Positions 7,915-16,129 of a stretch of 56,993 bases of DNA are shown here, one piece after another. Within the stretch, counting starts at the first letter, position 1, and each line of letters opens with the position of its first letter. The position numbers and the translations under genes are program-made. Source of the stretch: Hominimerdicola alba (GTDB lineage: Bacteria > Bacillota > Clostridia > Oscillospirales > Ruminococcaceae). A model generated the notes under the pieces. That model saw only the letters and a list, made by a program, of their open reading frames with translations. It did not search any database and had not been told where the DNA came from. Location: the NCBI RefSeq assembly GCF_900109655.1, contig NZ_FOAT01000018.1:1-56993 (forward strand), read 5' to 3'.

Positions 7915-8725
7915 GATATTTATCGAAGAGCTGAGGATATTTGCACACCACGGTGTTTTTGAACATGAAAATATAAACGGACAGAATTTCTATATCAATG
8001 CTGCACTGTATGTGGATACTGAAAAAGCAGGCATGAATGATGACCTTGAAAGCTCGGTGGATTACAGTAAAGTCTGCGAACTGCTTGAAAGAGTAATGAC
8101 TGAAAATACCTACAAGCTGATAGAAACTGCCGCACAGAAAGCAGCTGAAGCTATTCTGCTGGAGTTCCCCCTTGTGAGAGCAGTGGATGTGGAGGTGCGC
8201 AAGCCCGAAGCTCCTATAGATATGGATTTCAATTCCGTATCTGTAAAGATACAAAGGGGATGGCACAGAGTTCTGCTCTCTCTTGGTTCAAATATGGGGG
8301 ACAGCAGGGGATACATTGAAAACGCTTTTGAAAAGCTCCAGAAAAGTCATTATATACGAAATATAAAATGCTCACAGCTTATAATAACAAAGCCTTACGG
8401 TTATACAGAACAGGAGGATTTTGTGAACGGCGCAGTGATATGCGAAACGATGCTCAGCCCTCGTGGATTGCTTGAATATACGCGTTCCATAGAGAATGCC
8501 GCTGACCGCAGACGTGAGATACACTGGGGTCCCCGCACCCTTGATGTGGATATTGTGTTCTATGATGATGAAGTGATCTCTGATCCTGATCTGATAATAC
8601 CTCATCCTGATATGCAAAACCGTGGCTTCGTACTTGAACCTGCAGCTGAGATTGCACCCTACTACCGCCACCCAATATTCGGAAAGACGGTTTTACAGCT
8701 CCTTGCTGAGCTGCCAAAACAGTGA
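7907..8725 (+). CDS. folB-folK fusion: Fused dihydroneopterin aldolase - HPPK
   Basis: A 272-residue protein starting with GTG at 7907 inside the end of folP. Residues 1-118 are dihydroneopterin aldolase (FolB; EELRIFAHHGVFEHE with the typical HHG and the KLIET segment), and about 120-272 are 6-hydroxymethyl-7,8-dihydropterin pyrophosphokinase (FolK; SLGSNMGD, RTLDVDIVFYDD, PHPDMQNRGFVLEP). The two domains catalyse successive steps that supply the substrate of FolP. The fusion of folB and folK is known in several Firmicutes. Its stop overlaps the start of folA in a GTGA arrangement. Confidence 0.95.
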   Translation: MDKIFIEELRIFAHHGVFEHENINGQNFYINAALYVDTEKAGMNDDLESSVDYSKVCELLERVMTENTYKLIETAAQKAAEAILLEFPLVRAVDVEVRKPEAPIDMDFNSVSVKIQRGWHRVLLSLGSNMGDSRGYIENAFEKLQKSHYIRNIKCSQLIITKPYGYTEQEDFVNGAVICETMLSPRGLLEYTRSIENAADRRREIHWGPRTLDVDIVFYDDEVISDPDLIIPHPDMQNRGFVLEPAAEIAPYYRHPIFGKTVLQLLAELPKQ

Positions 8726-9255
8726 TATGTATTATTGCGGCGGTTGCCGCTAACGGTGTCATCGGATCAAATGGCAGTATCCCGTGGGATATTCCTGAGG
8801 ACAGACAATATTTCAGAGATACAACTCAGGGCGGTGTTGTGATAATGGGCAGACGCACCTACGAGAGCATCGGAAGACCTCTGCCCGAAAGATACAATAT
8901 CGTGGTTTCGGGAAATGCTGACTATACAGGCAGTATGCTCAAGACTGCCACGAACCTCGACGAAGCCATCAAAGCAGCAGAAATGTATATACATCGTAAA
9001 AGGGAAGGTGATATATTCCTCTGCGGAGGAGCTGAGATATACCGACAGGGGCTCAGGTATGCGGAAAAATTGTATCTCACCGAACTTTATGACGAATATG
9101 AGGGCGATGTGTATTTTCCTGAGTTCGACAGAAATGAATTCAATTGTGTAAGCTGTGATGTACACAATGAACTGAAACTCAGGTTTTGTGTATATGAACG
9201 TAAAAAAATAATACGCAAAGGTTCGCTGAAACGGATATTATTTCATATGTTATGA
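8722..9255 (+). CDS. folA: Dihydrofolate reductase
   Basis: A 177-residue NADPH-dependent reductase that makes tetrahydrofolate, the trimethoprim target. The N-terminus IIAAVAANGVIGSNGSIPW and the following PEDRQYF segment match the folate-binding helix, with the acidic residue in place. GRRTYESIGRPLPER is the cofactor-binding segment, and FLCGGAEIYRQ the conserved GG turn. It starts with GTG at 8722, overlapping the folB-folK stop by 4 bases. The C-terminal tail (about 15 basic and hydrophobic residues after VYERKK) is slightly longer than usual. folE, folC and the pab genes are not in this window. Confidence 0.94.
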   Translation: MICIIAAVAANGVIGSNGSIPWDIPEDRQYFRDTTQGGVVIMGRRTYESIGRPLPERYNIVVSGNADYTGSMLKTATNLDEAIKAAEMYIHRKREGDIFLCGGAEIYRQGLRYAEKLYLTELYDEYEGDVYFPEFDRNEFNCVSCDVHNELKLRFCVYERKKIIRKGSLKRILFHML

Positions 9256-9281
9256 CAACGAAACTCCGCAATAAATAGTTT

Positions 9282-9310
9282 AAAAACGTCTCTTTTAAGA
9301 GGCGTTTTTT
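9282..9310 (+). terminator. Terminator of the folate operon
   Basis: AAAAACGTCTCTT / AAGAGGCGTTTTT (one G-T pair) with a two-base loop and a T-rich end. Confidence 0.85.
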
Positions 9311-9721
9311 AATTGCAAATCAACTAGAATAAAGCGATAAAATTAAGCTAAAATACTTATACTTTCTGAATGAATAGCTGTTTAACATAGTGATTCAGCA
9401 GTGTGGCATGAGAAAAATAATTATAAAATAGCACAAAATGCTAAACGTTTTCATTGAGATTTTAGTGCTATTGCAAAATTTGCGAAATTGCGCAATTTTT
9501 GTTTAGCTTATCTATTTAAAAAATGTTATAATTTATATACAGACATTTCATTTATAAATTAAAAACAGGAAACTTCTGCTCTAATTAGTGGGCTCAATCA
9601 TCGAATTAATTAACATAAATACAGCAGCATATTAATTGAACTTAATGCAAATTCATTTTAATTCTATCTCAAATTAATTACGCAAATCAAATCAATTTTA
9701 TAATGATTCGGAGATTAATAA
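9311..9721 (+). other. AT-rich leader and promoter region before the polyketide-like cluster
   Basis: About 410 bases without a gene. An extended -10 box (TGTTATAAT, hexamer at 9527-9532) is the best promoter candidate, but its -35 region is weak. A second TATAAT at 9699-9704 lies too close to the start at 9722 for a normal leader. Several short AATTAATT palindromes occur at 9580-9690. The ribosome site for the first gene is a weak CGGAGA near 9709. Confidence 0.5.
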
Positions 9722-10618
9722 ATGTTTAAAAAAATTTTTTTATTTAATGGCATTGGACCAAGTTATGAAAAGTTACTAGCAAAACTTACACCTGAGCTTA
9801 TGGATAAATATACATTCTATTACGAGACCGCCTGCATAAAACTGGGGCTGAGTAAAGATATCGAAAAGAATCATGGCTATGACTCGAAGATCGCTCAGTG
9901 GCTTGTGCCGTTTATTTGCGATAGGGTGATCTATGAACACTGCATCAGCAAAGGCATAACTCCTGATATCGGCATCGGCTACAGTTCAGGCATAGTGAGC
10001 GCAAGTGCCTGCTTCAAAGCGATACCTCACGAAGCTGCATGGGATATCGTAAAGTCTCATCGGTCTATGCTGATCGCGCTGGATGAGGCGCATGAAGAAC
10101 TTGATACAGGTATAATCGTGGGATTTTCCTATGATGATCTTTCAGAACTTCTCAGCAAGGAGTTCTCAACGGATGATCTGGTCATAGGCAGTTGCAACTC
10201 AACGTTCCACTCTATGATAAGCGGTAAAGCAAGCGCAGTCGAAAAGGCGATCGAACTTTGCAACAATGAAGGAGCGTTGAAAGCCTTCCGACTGAATACA
10301 GGCACAGCTTTCCATCATTCCATAATGAAAAAATACTCGCTGGAATACATAGCTTATTGCAATGACCTTAAATACAACGACCCTGAGTACCCGATGATGT
10401 CTGTTTTCGATCTTACTGTTCTCAGCACGGCTGAACAGGTCGCTCGTGAAAATCATCTAAATGTGTACACTCAGATGCGCTGGGATCTTGCGATTAAAGA
10501 ACTTGAAAAGCTTGGCGCAACGGAATTTTTCGATTTAAGTGCAAACGGCTCGCTCAGTAAATTTTCAAGGGTTGGCAGAAAGTGTAAAATGTACACCTTC
10601 GATGACATTTGTTCATGA
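9722..10618 (+). CDS. Stand-alone acyltransferase (malonyl-CoA:ACP transacylase-like, PksC/FabD superfamily)
   Basis: A 298-residue discrete acyltransferase. It opens with FLFNGIGPSYEKL, equivalent to the FPGQG start of FabD-type enzymes. The nucleophile elbow is GYSSG (Ser88), with Tyr where GHSxG has His. AFHHSIM (His198/199) fits the AFHSPLM segment that bears the catalytic His. It would load an acyl unit, most likely malonyl, on one of the two ACPs downstream. The GHS to GYS change and the altered opening motif suggest a specificity different from housekeeping FabD. It starts the cluster, 231 bases before the first ACP, and could be transcribed separately from it. Confidence 0.8.
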   Translation: MFKKIFLFNGIGPSYEKLLAKLTPELMDKYTFYYETACIKLGLSKDIEKNHGYDSKIAQWLVPFICDRVIYEHCISKGITPDIGIGYSSGIVSASACFKAIPHEAAWDIVKSHRSMLIALDEAHEELDTGIIVGFSYDDLSELLSKEFSTDDLVIGSCNSTFHSMISGKASAVEKAIELCNNEGALKAFRLNTGTAFHHSIMKKYSLEYIAYCNDLKYNDPEYPMMSVFDLTVLSTAEQVARENHLNVYTQMRWDLAIKELEKLGATEFFDLSANGSLSKFSRVGRKCKMYTFDDICS

Positions 10619-10769
10619 TCGGCACTAATAGCTAACAACATCAAAAATCGCACTTTGAAAACAAGAAAAAGTTGAATAAGGTTTGCTTTTAATTATATCT
10701 GAGATTGTTAAATAATTGTCAATATGGCGCTAAAATATAGGCATGGTGCTGCCAAAGCTTTAGGAGATG

Positions 10770-10809
10770 GCTTTCAGTTTTCAAACAAAATGCTTTGTAA
10801 GCTGAAAGC
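10770..10809 (+). promoter_or_regulatory. Two-tier hairpin in the leader of the ACP-led gene block
   Basis: Outer arms GCTTTCAG / CTGAAAGC (10770-10777, 10802-10809) enclose inner arms ACAAA / TTTGT. It ends 27 bases before the ribosome site of the first ACP. It lacks a T run. It might be a 5' stabiliser, a processing site or a control element. Confidence 0.45.
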
Positions 10810-10849
10810 AGTACCCAACATTTAAAATTCATTTTTGGAGGTAAACATA

Positions 10850-11152
10850 ATGAGAGAAATTACAAACGAGATCAAAGCAGAGATCAAGGATATGATATTT
10901 GATTATTATGCAGAGGAATGCGAAGTTGATAAAGCTTCCATCAATGATAATACCAGTCTTCAGGACGACCTGGAGAGCGATTCTCTGATGTTGGTAGAGC
11001 TTATCGAAATGACCGCTGATAAGTTCGATATGGACATCAAGCTGCAGAGCATCGGCAAATATATGCTGAAAACACCGATGAATACCATGAATGATGTTAT
11101 AGATATGTTCTGTAAGGTATACCAGTTCGGAAACGATATCGTTGAGCAGTAA
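10850..11152 (+). CDS. Acyl carrier protein 1
   Basis: A 100-residue ACP with the phosphopantetheine site DSL (Ser45) in DDLESDSLMLVELI, followed by the usual helix. The ATG at 10850 is chosen because GGAGG at 10837-10841 sits nine bases upstream; an in-frame TTG at 10835 overlaps that site. ACPs of this form carry intermediates in type II fatty-acid or polyketide synthesis. The neighbours make a pathway-specific carrier more likely than the housekeeping one. It probably works with the ketosynthase and the crotonases of the same block. Confidence 0.9.
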   Translation: MREITNEIKAEIKDMIFDYYAEECEVDKASINDNTSLQDDLESDSLMLVELIEMTADKFDMDIKLQSIGKYMLKTPMNTMNDVIDMFCKVYQFGNDIVEQ

Positions 11153-11163
11153 GAGGATAAGCG

Positions 11164-11880
11164 GTGAATTCAGTTTTATCAGAGATCCATTCCGAAGGCT
11201 GCATTGCAGTACTCACCATTGAGAACGGTGCGAAGAACTTTATATCAGAGCCCGAATTCATCGAGCGTGAGAAACTTCTTGCATGGCTGGAGGATAATCC
11301 GCAGATTAAGGCACTGGTCATCACAGGAAAGGGCAGGCATTTTTCCCTCGGTGCTGATGTGTCGCTGTTTGATGCGGCTAACGTAAGCACTATTTCCGAA
11401 AAGCTTAAAAAGGGGAGAGAACTGCTGGATACTATCGAGCATCTGCCGATAGTAACTGTTGCCGCTGTTAACGGAGGCTGCTTCGGCGGCGGACTTGAAA
11501 TAGCAATGAGCTGTCAGTTCCGCATAGCTTCATCTAAAGCACGCCTTGGACTTACCGAGGTCATGCACGGAGTAGTACCGGGTATGGGCGGAATGGAACG
11601 GCTTTCACGGATAATAGGCAGAGAAAAGGCTCTGCAAATGATACTTCAGGCCGAAATGCTCTCCGCTGATAAGGCGCTCTCTATCGGACTTGTCACAAAA
11701 GTTACAGAGGAAAAGGACGCTCTTCAGGAGGCATTGAAATTTGCTGAGGATATAGTTTCGTCAGTGAGTCTCACACAGATAAATGCGGTGATAAATACTT
11801 TGAACCGTGCAGCTGACGGTCATCCTGACCCCTCGTTCGGAGCATTTGAAACGACACTGGAGGAGGCTTTCGGAAAATGA
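11164..11880 (+). CDS. Enoyl-CoA hydratase/isomerase family protein 1 (crotonase fold)
   Basis: A 238-residue crotonase starting with GTG at 11164. GKGRHFSLGADVSLF is the first oxyanion loop, and GGCFGGGLEIAM the second. Both family glutamates are in place, the first in GGGLEIA and the second in LGLTEVMHG, so hydratase or dehydratase chemistry is possible. In polyketide systems such crotonases dehydrate or decarboxylate ACP-bound chains, as PksH and PksI do. The next gene overlaps it by 4 bases. Confidence 0.85.
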   Translation: MNSVLSEIHSEGCIAVLTIENGAKNFISEPEFIEREKLLAWLEDNPQIKALVITGKGRHFSLGADVSLFDAANVSTISEKLKKGRELLDTIEHLPIVTVAAVNGGCFGGGLEIAMSCQFRIASSKARLGLTEVMHGVVPGMGGMERLSRIIGREKALQMILQAEMLSADKALSIGLVTKVTEEKDALQEALKFAEDIVSSVSLTQINAVINTLNRAADGHPDPSFGAFETTLEEAFGK

Positions 11881-12293
11881 GCAAATGTGTGTACAACCTG
11901 ACAGTCAGGGGCTATGAGCTCGACTCATTCGGTCATGTGAACAACGCAGTTTACTTGCAGTACGCTGAAGCTGCACTCTGGAACTTCTTCAAAATTAACG
12001 AACTAATGGAGTACACTATTGACAGAAGCATATTCCCCGTGCTGATGGAGTGTTCACAGAGGTATATGCACGAACTTAAACTTCTGGATGAGGTGCGTAT
12101 CGAGTCCGAGTTCACTTCTGACGGCGGAACGATCATCTGCAAACACAAGATCATCAACAACGCTACAGGCGTTCTGTCCTGTAAAATAAAGGGCAAGATA
12201 GTTTTTGTAGACCATGAAAGAGTGATACACAGTATCCCTGATGAGGTTCTGGAAATATTAGGGCGTGAGACAGATGAAGATAATAAAAAATGA
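11877..12293 (+). CDS. Hotdog-fold acyl thioesterase (4HBT family)
   Basis: A 138-residue protein whose N-terminal motif ELDSFGHVNNAVYLQYAEAA is the classic 4-hydroxybenzoyl-CoA thioesterase signature, including the catalytic Asp. It would release an acyl or aromatic chain from CoA or ACP. Together with the type II thioesterase at the end of the cluster and the Cys hydrolase, it is one of three predicted hydrolases in the block, so it may be the product-releasing one. It overlaps the preceding crotonase gene (ATGA) and the following small gene. Confidence 0.88.
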   Translation: MSKCVYNLTVRGYELDSFGHVNNAVYLQYAEAALWNFFKINELMEYTIDRSIFPVLMECSQRYMHELKLLDEVRIESEFTSDGGTIICKHKIINNATGVLSCKIKGKIVFVDHERVIHSIPDEVLEILGRETDEDNKK

Positions 12294-12681
12294 ATTATAT
12301 ACAGATGTAAGCAACATCGATAAGCTTTCGGAACTTATCTGTGCAGACATGGGCGAGCCGTGCCTGCTTATTGTCCATGATAATGGAAGTATGCAGGCAG
12401 GTGATGAAGCAAAAGTGGGCAGTATTTTCTCTGACCTGCCATATATCACAGCGTTTGCTTCTGATGAACCATATACAGATATAGCAAAGTTTTTCGATAT
12501 TGTGATACCTGCTGAAAAAGCTGATGAATATGCAGAGAACCTGTTCAAAGATAAGACTGAATTTCAGATCAGGGAGATCACAAGCTGCTTTGTAACAGCG
12601 AGAAACGGCAGCACAGATGATATTCTTAATGCCGAATCAAGGGCATTTTACCGACTTATAGCACATATCGGCAGGGGGTGA
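12274..12681 (+). CDS. Unrecognised small protein of the polyketide-like cluster
   Basis: A protein of about 135 residues that I do not recognise. It starts within the end of the thioesterase gene (ATG at 12274; GTG at 12265 is an alternative) and ends exactly where the second crotonase begins. It is acidic, with a hydrophobic stretch CLLIVHDNGSM and a later segment FDIVIPAEKADEYAENLFKD. No catalytic motif is visible. The DNA composition matches its neighbours and the overlaps on both sides indicate that it is translated. It could be a truncated, non-catalytic crotonase relative or an accessory binding protein; both are guesses. Confidence 0.6.
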   Translation: MKIIKNELYTDVSNIDKLSELICADMGEPCLLIVHDNGSMQAGDEAKVGSIFSDLPYITAFASDEPYTDIAKFFDIVIPAEKADEYAENLFKDKTEFQIREITSCFVTARNGSTDDILNAESRAFYRLIAHIGRG

Positions 12682-12683
12682 GC

Positions 12684-13379
12684 ATGATGGGTGATATCCT
12701 GCTAAATAACGAAAACGGAATACTATCCGTTGTGATGAATGCTCCAAAAAATAACCTTATGACCACTCGGTTCCATGAGGAATTTGAGGCTGTCATGGAA
12801 AAAGTTGGGGTGATAGCAGAGGGCGGTGGTATAAGAGGTATGATAATCCGCGGCGGCGGAAGACATTTCTCCGTAGGTGCTGATGTTGATGCACTTAAAG
12901 AGCGCACTGCTAAGGAGCAATACGACGATGCCGCGGGAAAACTGCCTGAAAGCCACATTGTACAAAAGCGTCATTTCACATTTCTGCGTGATCTGCCATT
13001 CCCTGTAGTAAGCGTAGTTTCAGGATTCTGCATAGGCTCAGGCAGCGAGATCGCTCTGAACTGCCATTACAGAGTCGTTGAGAAAGGCGCAAGGATCGGT
13101 CAGCCTGAGTCTACATTCGGAATACTTCCCGGACTTGGCGGAATTGCCAGAACTATCGAACTTTGCGGCATGAAGAACACCTATGAGCTTGTTATGACAG
13201 GCAGACTTTTTCCATCTGAGGAAGCTTGTGAGCTGGGCTGGGGAGATATCCTCACCGATAAAAAACAGGGTCTTGCCGAGGCGTATTCCCTGATAGATTT
13301 TATCTCGGAGAAATGCGGTGAATTCTCACCTGCGGACTACCGCAGGTATATCGGACTTTACAAGAACAAGGGGGAATGA
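12684..13379 (+). CDS. Enoyl-CoA hydratase/isomerase family protein 2 (crotonase fold)
   Basis: A protein of about 231 residues. The ATG at 12684 follows AGGGGGTGAG; a GTG at 12678 gives a 4-base overlap with the gene before and is equally possible. GGGRHFSVGADVDAL and FCIGSGSEIAL are the oxyanion loops, and IGQPESTFGILPGLGG carries the second glutamate, so both acidic residues of active hydratases are present. It is clearly a paralogue of, not a duplicate of, the first crotonase. Two crotonases in one assembly-line cluster usually act in sequence, for example dehydration followed by isomerisation. Confidence 0.85.
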   Translation: MMGDILLNNENGILSVVMNAPKNNLMTTRFHEEFEAVMEKVGVIAEGGGIRGMIIRGGGRHFSVGADVDALKERTAKEQYDDAAGKLPESHIVQKRHFTFLRDLPFPVVSVVSGFCIGSGSEIALNCHYRVVEKGARIGQPESTFGILPGLGGIARTIELCGMKNTYELVMTGRLFPSEEACELGWGDILTDKKQGLAEAYSLIDFISEKCGEFSPADYRRYIGLYKNKGE

Positions 13380-13380
13380 C

Positions 13381-14499
13381 ATGAATATCGCAATTGCAGG
13401 ATTCGGAAAAATGGGAAAAGACATTTTCTCCTTTTTCTTCGATAACCTGAAGAATGCCGGATTTACTATACTTGTCCGTTCAGGTGCGGAAGAATATACT
13501 GCCGATGTAGTAAAGATTCTTGATAAACAGCTTCGGCGTAAGAAGCTGACTCAGGAGGATTATGAAGCTAAGAAGTCGGCATTCAGGTTCACTTGTGATC
13601 CGTCTGACCTTGATGGCTGTGATGCGGTGATCGAGACTATCACGGAGAACCTTGAGGCAAAGAATTTGCTTTTCAGGAATATTGCAGGTATAGTTTCAGA
13701 TAATTGCCTGCTTATGACTAACACATCCTCGCTGAACATAGAAAAGGTATTCGAGGGTGTTTCAAACCCTCAGCGATGCATAGGTATGCACTTTTTTTAC
13801 CCTGTCAAGCTGTCGGAATTTGTAGAGCTTAACATATTGGATAATACTTCGGATGAAGCACTGCATTTTGCGGAAAGTCTTGTGAATGACTGCGGACGCA
13901 GGTGTATCCGATTTTACGGGGATTATCATGTGTACCTTAATCAGATCCTTTCCGCAATGGTTTCCCACGGCATATATCTTTGTGAATATTTTCATACTTC
14001 CGTTCAGGCACTTTCAGATTCTTTGGAAAAGATGTACACCGTAACAGGCGTATTTGATATACTTGACAGCGTTGGGCTTGGACTTATGGCTGAAAATCAG
14101 AATAATTTCCGCTTAGAACGCAATAAGCAGCTCCTTGGATACGGCTGTGAGAAGATGAAATACTGGCTCGGTCAGGGGTGTCCTGATGGTTCAAGGAGTT
14201 TCCTTGACTTTATCAGCAGTCAGGAGCAGGAAAGTGTCGGAATCTGTGATGATGCACCGATCTATATGGCTGCATTTATCCTTGCTGAAACTTCTTTCGC
14301 ACTTGAAGAATCAGGGATCAGACCCGATCTTCTCCTGGAAGCGGTAAGCAGCACTCTCGGCACAGTTGATACTCTGTCTGATATGTACAGAAAATACGGT
14401 GCGGAAAAGCTTGTATCTGCACTGGATAAACTTTATGAAAAGACCGGTTTTGCATCTTACAGATATGATGCGGATCTGTTGGAAAAATACTATTCGTGA
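13381..14499 (+). CDS. 3-hydroxyacyl-CoA dehydrogenase (NAD-dependent)
   Basis: A 372-residue protein starting at the ATG at 13381, one base after the preceding stop. The N-terminus IAIAGFGKMGKDI is a Rossmann dinucleotide site. TNTSSLNIEK (catalytic Ser), IGMHFFYP (catalytic His; Tyr replaces the usual Asn) and FVEL follow in the usual spacing, and YLNQIL fits the later conserved Asn. The C-terminal helical domain is about 190 residues. It would reduce a 3-ketoacyl or oxidise a 3-hydroxyacyl thioester. In a cluster with no recognisable short-chain-dehydrogenase ketoreductase, it may take over the beta-keto reduction step. Confidence 0.87.
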   Translation: MNIAIAGFGKMGKDIFSFFFDNLKNAGFTILVRSGAEEYTADVVKILDKQLRRKKLTQEDYEAKKSAFRFTCDPSDLDGCDAVIETITENLEAKNLLFRNIAGIVSDNCLLMTNTSSLNIEKVFEGVSNPQRCIGMHFFYPVKLSEFVELNILDNTSDEALHFAESLVNDCGRRCIRFYGDYHVYLNQILSAMVSHGIYLCEYFHTSVQALSDSLEKMYTVTGVFDILDSVGLGLMAENQNNFRLERNKQLLGYGCEKMKYWLGQGCPDGSRSFLDFISSQEQESVGICDDAPIYMAAFILAETSFALEESGIRPDLLLEAVSSTLGTVDTLSDMYRKYGAEKLVSALDKLYEKTGFASYRYDADLLEKYYS

Positions 14500-14535
14500 T
14501 CCCGCAGGGGAGAGCAATGAAAGAGGTGTAGCAGA

Positions 14536-15744
14536 ATGAAAAAAGTAGTTATAACAGGTCTTGGCGCAGTAACAGCACTGGGAAACAATGTACAGGATTA
14601 CTGGAATGGGCTGATCGAAGGCAAAAGCGGTATGCGTACTATCACCCGTGTATCGCCGGATGATCATGATACAACAGTTGCAGCCGAGGTTGATGACTCC
14701 TTTGAGCAGGCAGCTTCAAAGTACTGGAAAAAACGTATGCTCAGCGCAACTACCAAAGCCGTAAGAATGGGACTTGCTTCCGCGGGCGAAGCTATTGAGG
14801 ACTGCGGCGCTGATTTTGCTGTCCTTGATCGTTCTAGGATAGGCATTATCTTCGGACTTGCAGATAATACCTACGAGGGTGTTGAGCTGGAGAATAAGTC
14901 ACACATGACTCTGAAGCGTATGCAGAGTGAGATACCTGCTATGATAGCGATCAAGCACAATATTACAGGGCCGTCCTTCAATATGAGTACTGCCTGCGCC
15001 TCATCTGGATATGCGCTGGCTCTCGGTAAGCACCTTATCCAATCAGGGCTCTGCGATATGATAATAGTCGGCGGACTTTCCTATGTGGTCAATGATGCAG
15101 TGCTTGACGGATTCAACCAGCTTCTTGCGATGTCTGTAAATCCTGACCCTGATAAGGCGAGCCGTCCTTTCACCAAGAACCGTGATGGTTTCATCATGGG
15201 CGAGGGCGGCGGCACTATAGTTCTGGAATCTGAGGAACATGCCAAGTCAAGAGATGCTAAGGTATACTGCGAACTTGCAGGTGCTTCCATAAGCTGCGAG
15301 GCAAGCAGCCTTACTGCTCCACAGGCAGACGGTGCAGGCATGGCGTACTCCATGAGATGCGCCCTTGAAGATGCAGGTATCGCTCCTGAGGAAGTTGCGT
15401 ACATCAATGCACACGGCACTTCCACTACTCTCAATGATCTTTATGAAACTATGGCGATAAAGCAGGTCTTCGGCGAAAAAGCTTATGATATCCCTGTTTC
15501 TTCCATAAAAGCTGCTATCGGTCATACCCTTGCGGGCTGCGGAGTACTTGAGGGTATCGCCTGTGTCAAGGCTATCGAGGAAGGCGTACTCCCGCCTACA
15601 GTTCATTTCGATGAACCCGATCCGCAGCTTGACCTGAACTACATACCCAATACCGCACTGAAAAAGGATATCAGCGTTGCCGTATCAAATGCATTTGGCT
15701 TTGGCGGGCATGATGCGACACTCGTTTTCAGAAAATACAACTGA
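14536..15744 (+). CDS. Beta-ketoacyl-ACP synthase (FabF/type II ketosynthase-like)
   Basis: A 402-residue ketosynthase with the complete Cys-His-His triad: Cys154 in STACASSGYA, His293 in NAHGTST and His330 in KAAIGHTLAG. It is therefore likely to condense, not just decarboxylate. The N-terminus VVITGLGAVTALGNNV and the C-terminal NAFGFGGHDATLVF match the FabF family. It would extend an ACP-bound acyl chain with the unit loaded by the acyltransferase. No second, Cys-less chain-length factor is present, unlike classical aromatic type II systems. Confidence 0.92.
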   Translation: MKKVVITGLGAVTALGNNVQDYWNGLIEGKSGMRTITRVSPDDHDTTVAAEVDDSFEQAASKYWKKRMLSATTKAVRMGLASAGEAIEDCGADFAVLDRSRIGIIFGLADNTYEGVELENKSHMTLKRMQSEIPAMIAIKHNITGPSFNMSTACASSGYALALGKHLIQSGLCDMIIVGGLSYVVNDAVLDGFNQLLAMSVNPDPDKASRPFTKNRDGFIMGEGGGTIVLESEEHAKSRDAKVYCELAGASISCEASSLTAPQADGAGMAYSMRCALEDAGIAPEEVAYINAHGTSTTLNDLYETMAIKQVFGEKAYDIPVSSIKAAIGHTLAGCGVLEGIACVKAIEEGVLPPTVHFDEPDPQLDLNYIPNTALKKDISVAVSNAFGFGGHDATLVFRKYN

Positions 15745-15760
15745 GAGAGGACTGTATATA

Positions 15761-16114
15761 ATGCCTATTGCACAGATGAAAACCAATTTAAAAATGAACG
15801 ATGTTTCTAAAACGGAATTCCTCAATGATGTTGCAGAGGAAATGGCAAAGCTTCTGAAAAAACCTCTTCCTGCTGTAATGGTCATGCTGGACGACTGCCC
15901 AATGTGCATGAACAGATCTGAAGATACAGTAGTTTTCTCGGAATTTCGCTACGTCTTGCCGCGGGAATTCGCAGACAATAAAAGTGGATTCCTGAAGCAG
16001 TTTGCGGATACTATGCTGTTAGTGATACAGAAGCATACAAAGGTCGATCCATACCGAATATATATGCAGTTTACTGAAATGGACCGACAGAGCGCCTGGC
16101 GATATACAGAATAA
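15761..16114 (+). CDS. MIF/4-oxalocrotonate-type tautomerase
   Basis: A 117-residue protein. The ATG at 15761 is favoured because it places Pro directly after Met, the feature that makes the catalytic amino-terminal proline in the tautomerase superfamily (MPIAQMKTN). The length, the LLKKPLPAVMVMLDD segment and the C-terminal helix resemble macrophage migration inhibitory factor-like tautomerases. These enzymes shift keto-enol forms of alpha- or beta-keto acids. Lying between the ketosynthase and the Cys hydrolase, it may set the tautomer of a polyketide intermediate. An earlier in-frame start at 15677 would lie inside the ketosynthase gene and lose the proline position. Confidence 0.75.
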   Translation: MPIAQMKTNLKMNDVSKTEFLNDVAEEMAKLLKKPLPAVMVMLDDCPMCMNRSEDTVVFSEFRYVLPREFADNKSGFLKQFADTMLLVIQKHTKVDPYRIYMQFTEMDRQSAWRYTE

Positions 16115-16129
16115 GAAAGGGATGACAAT

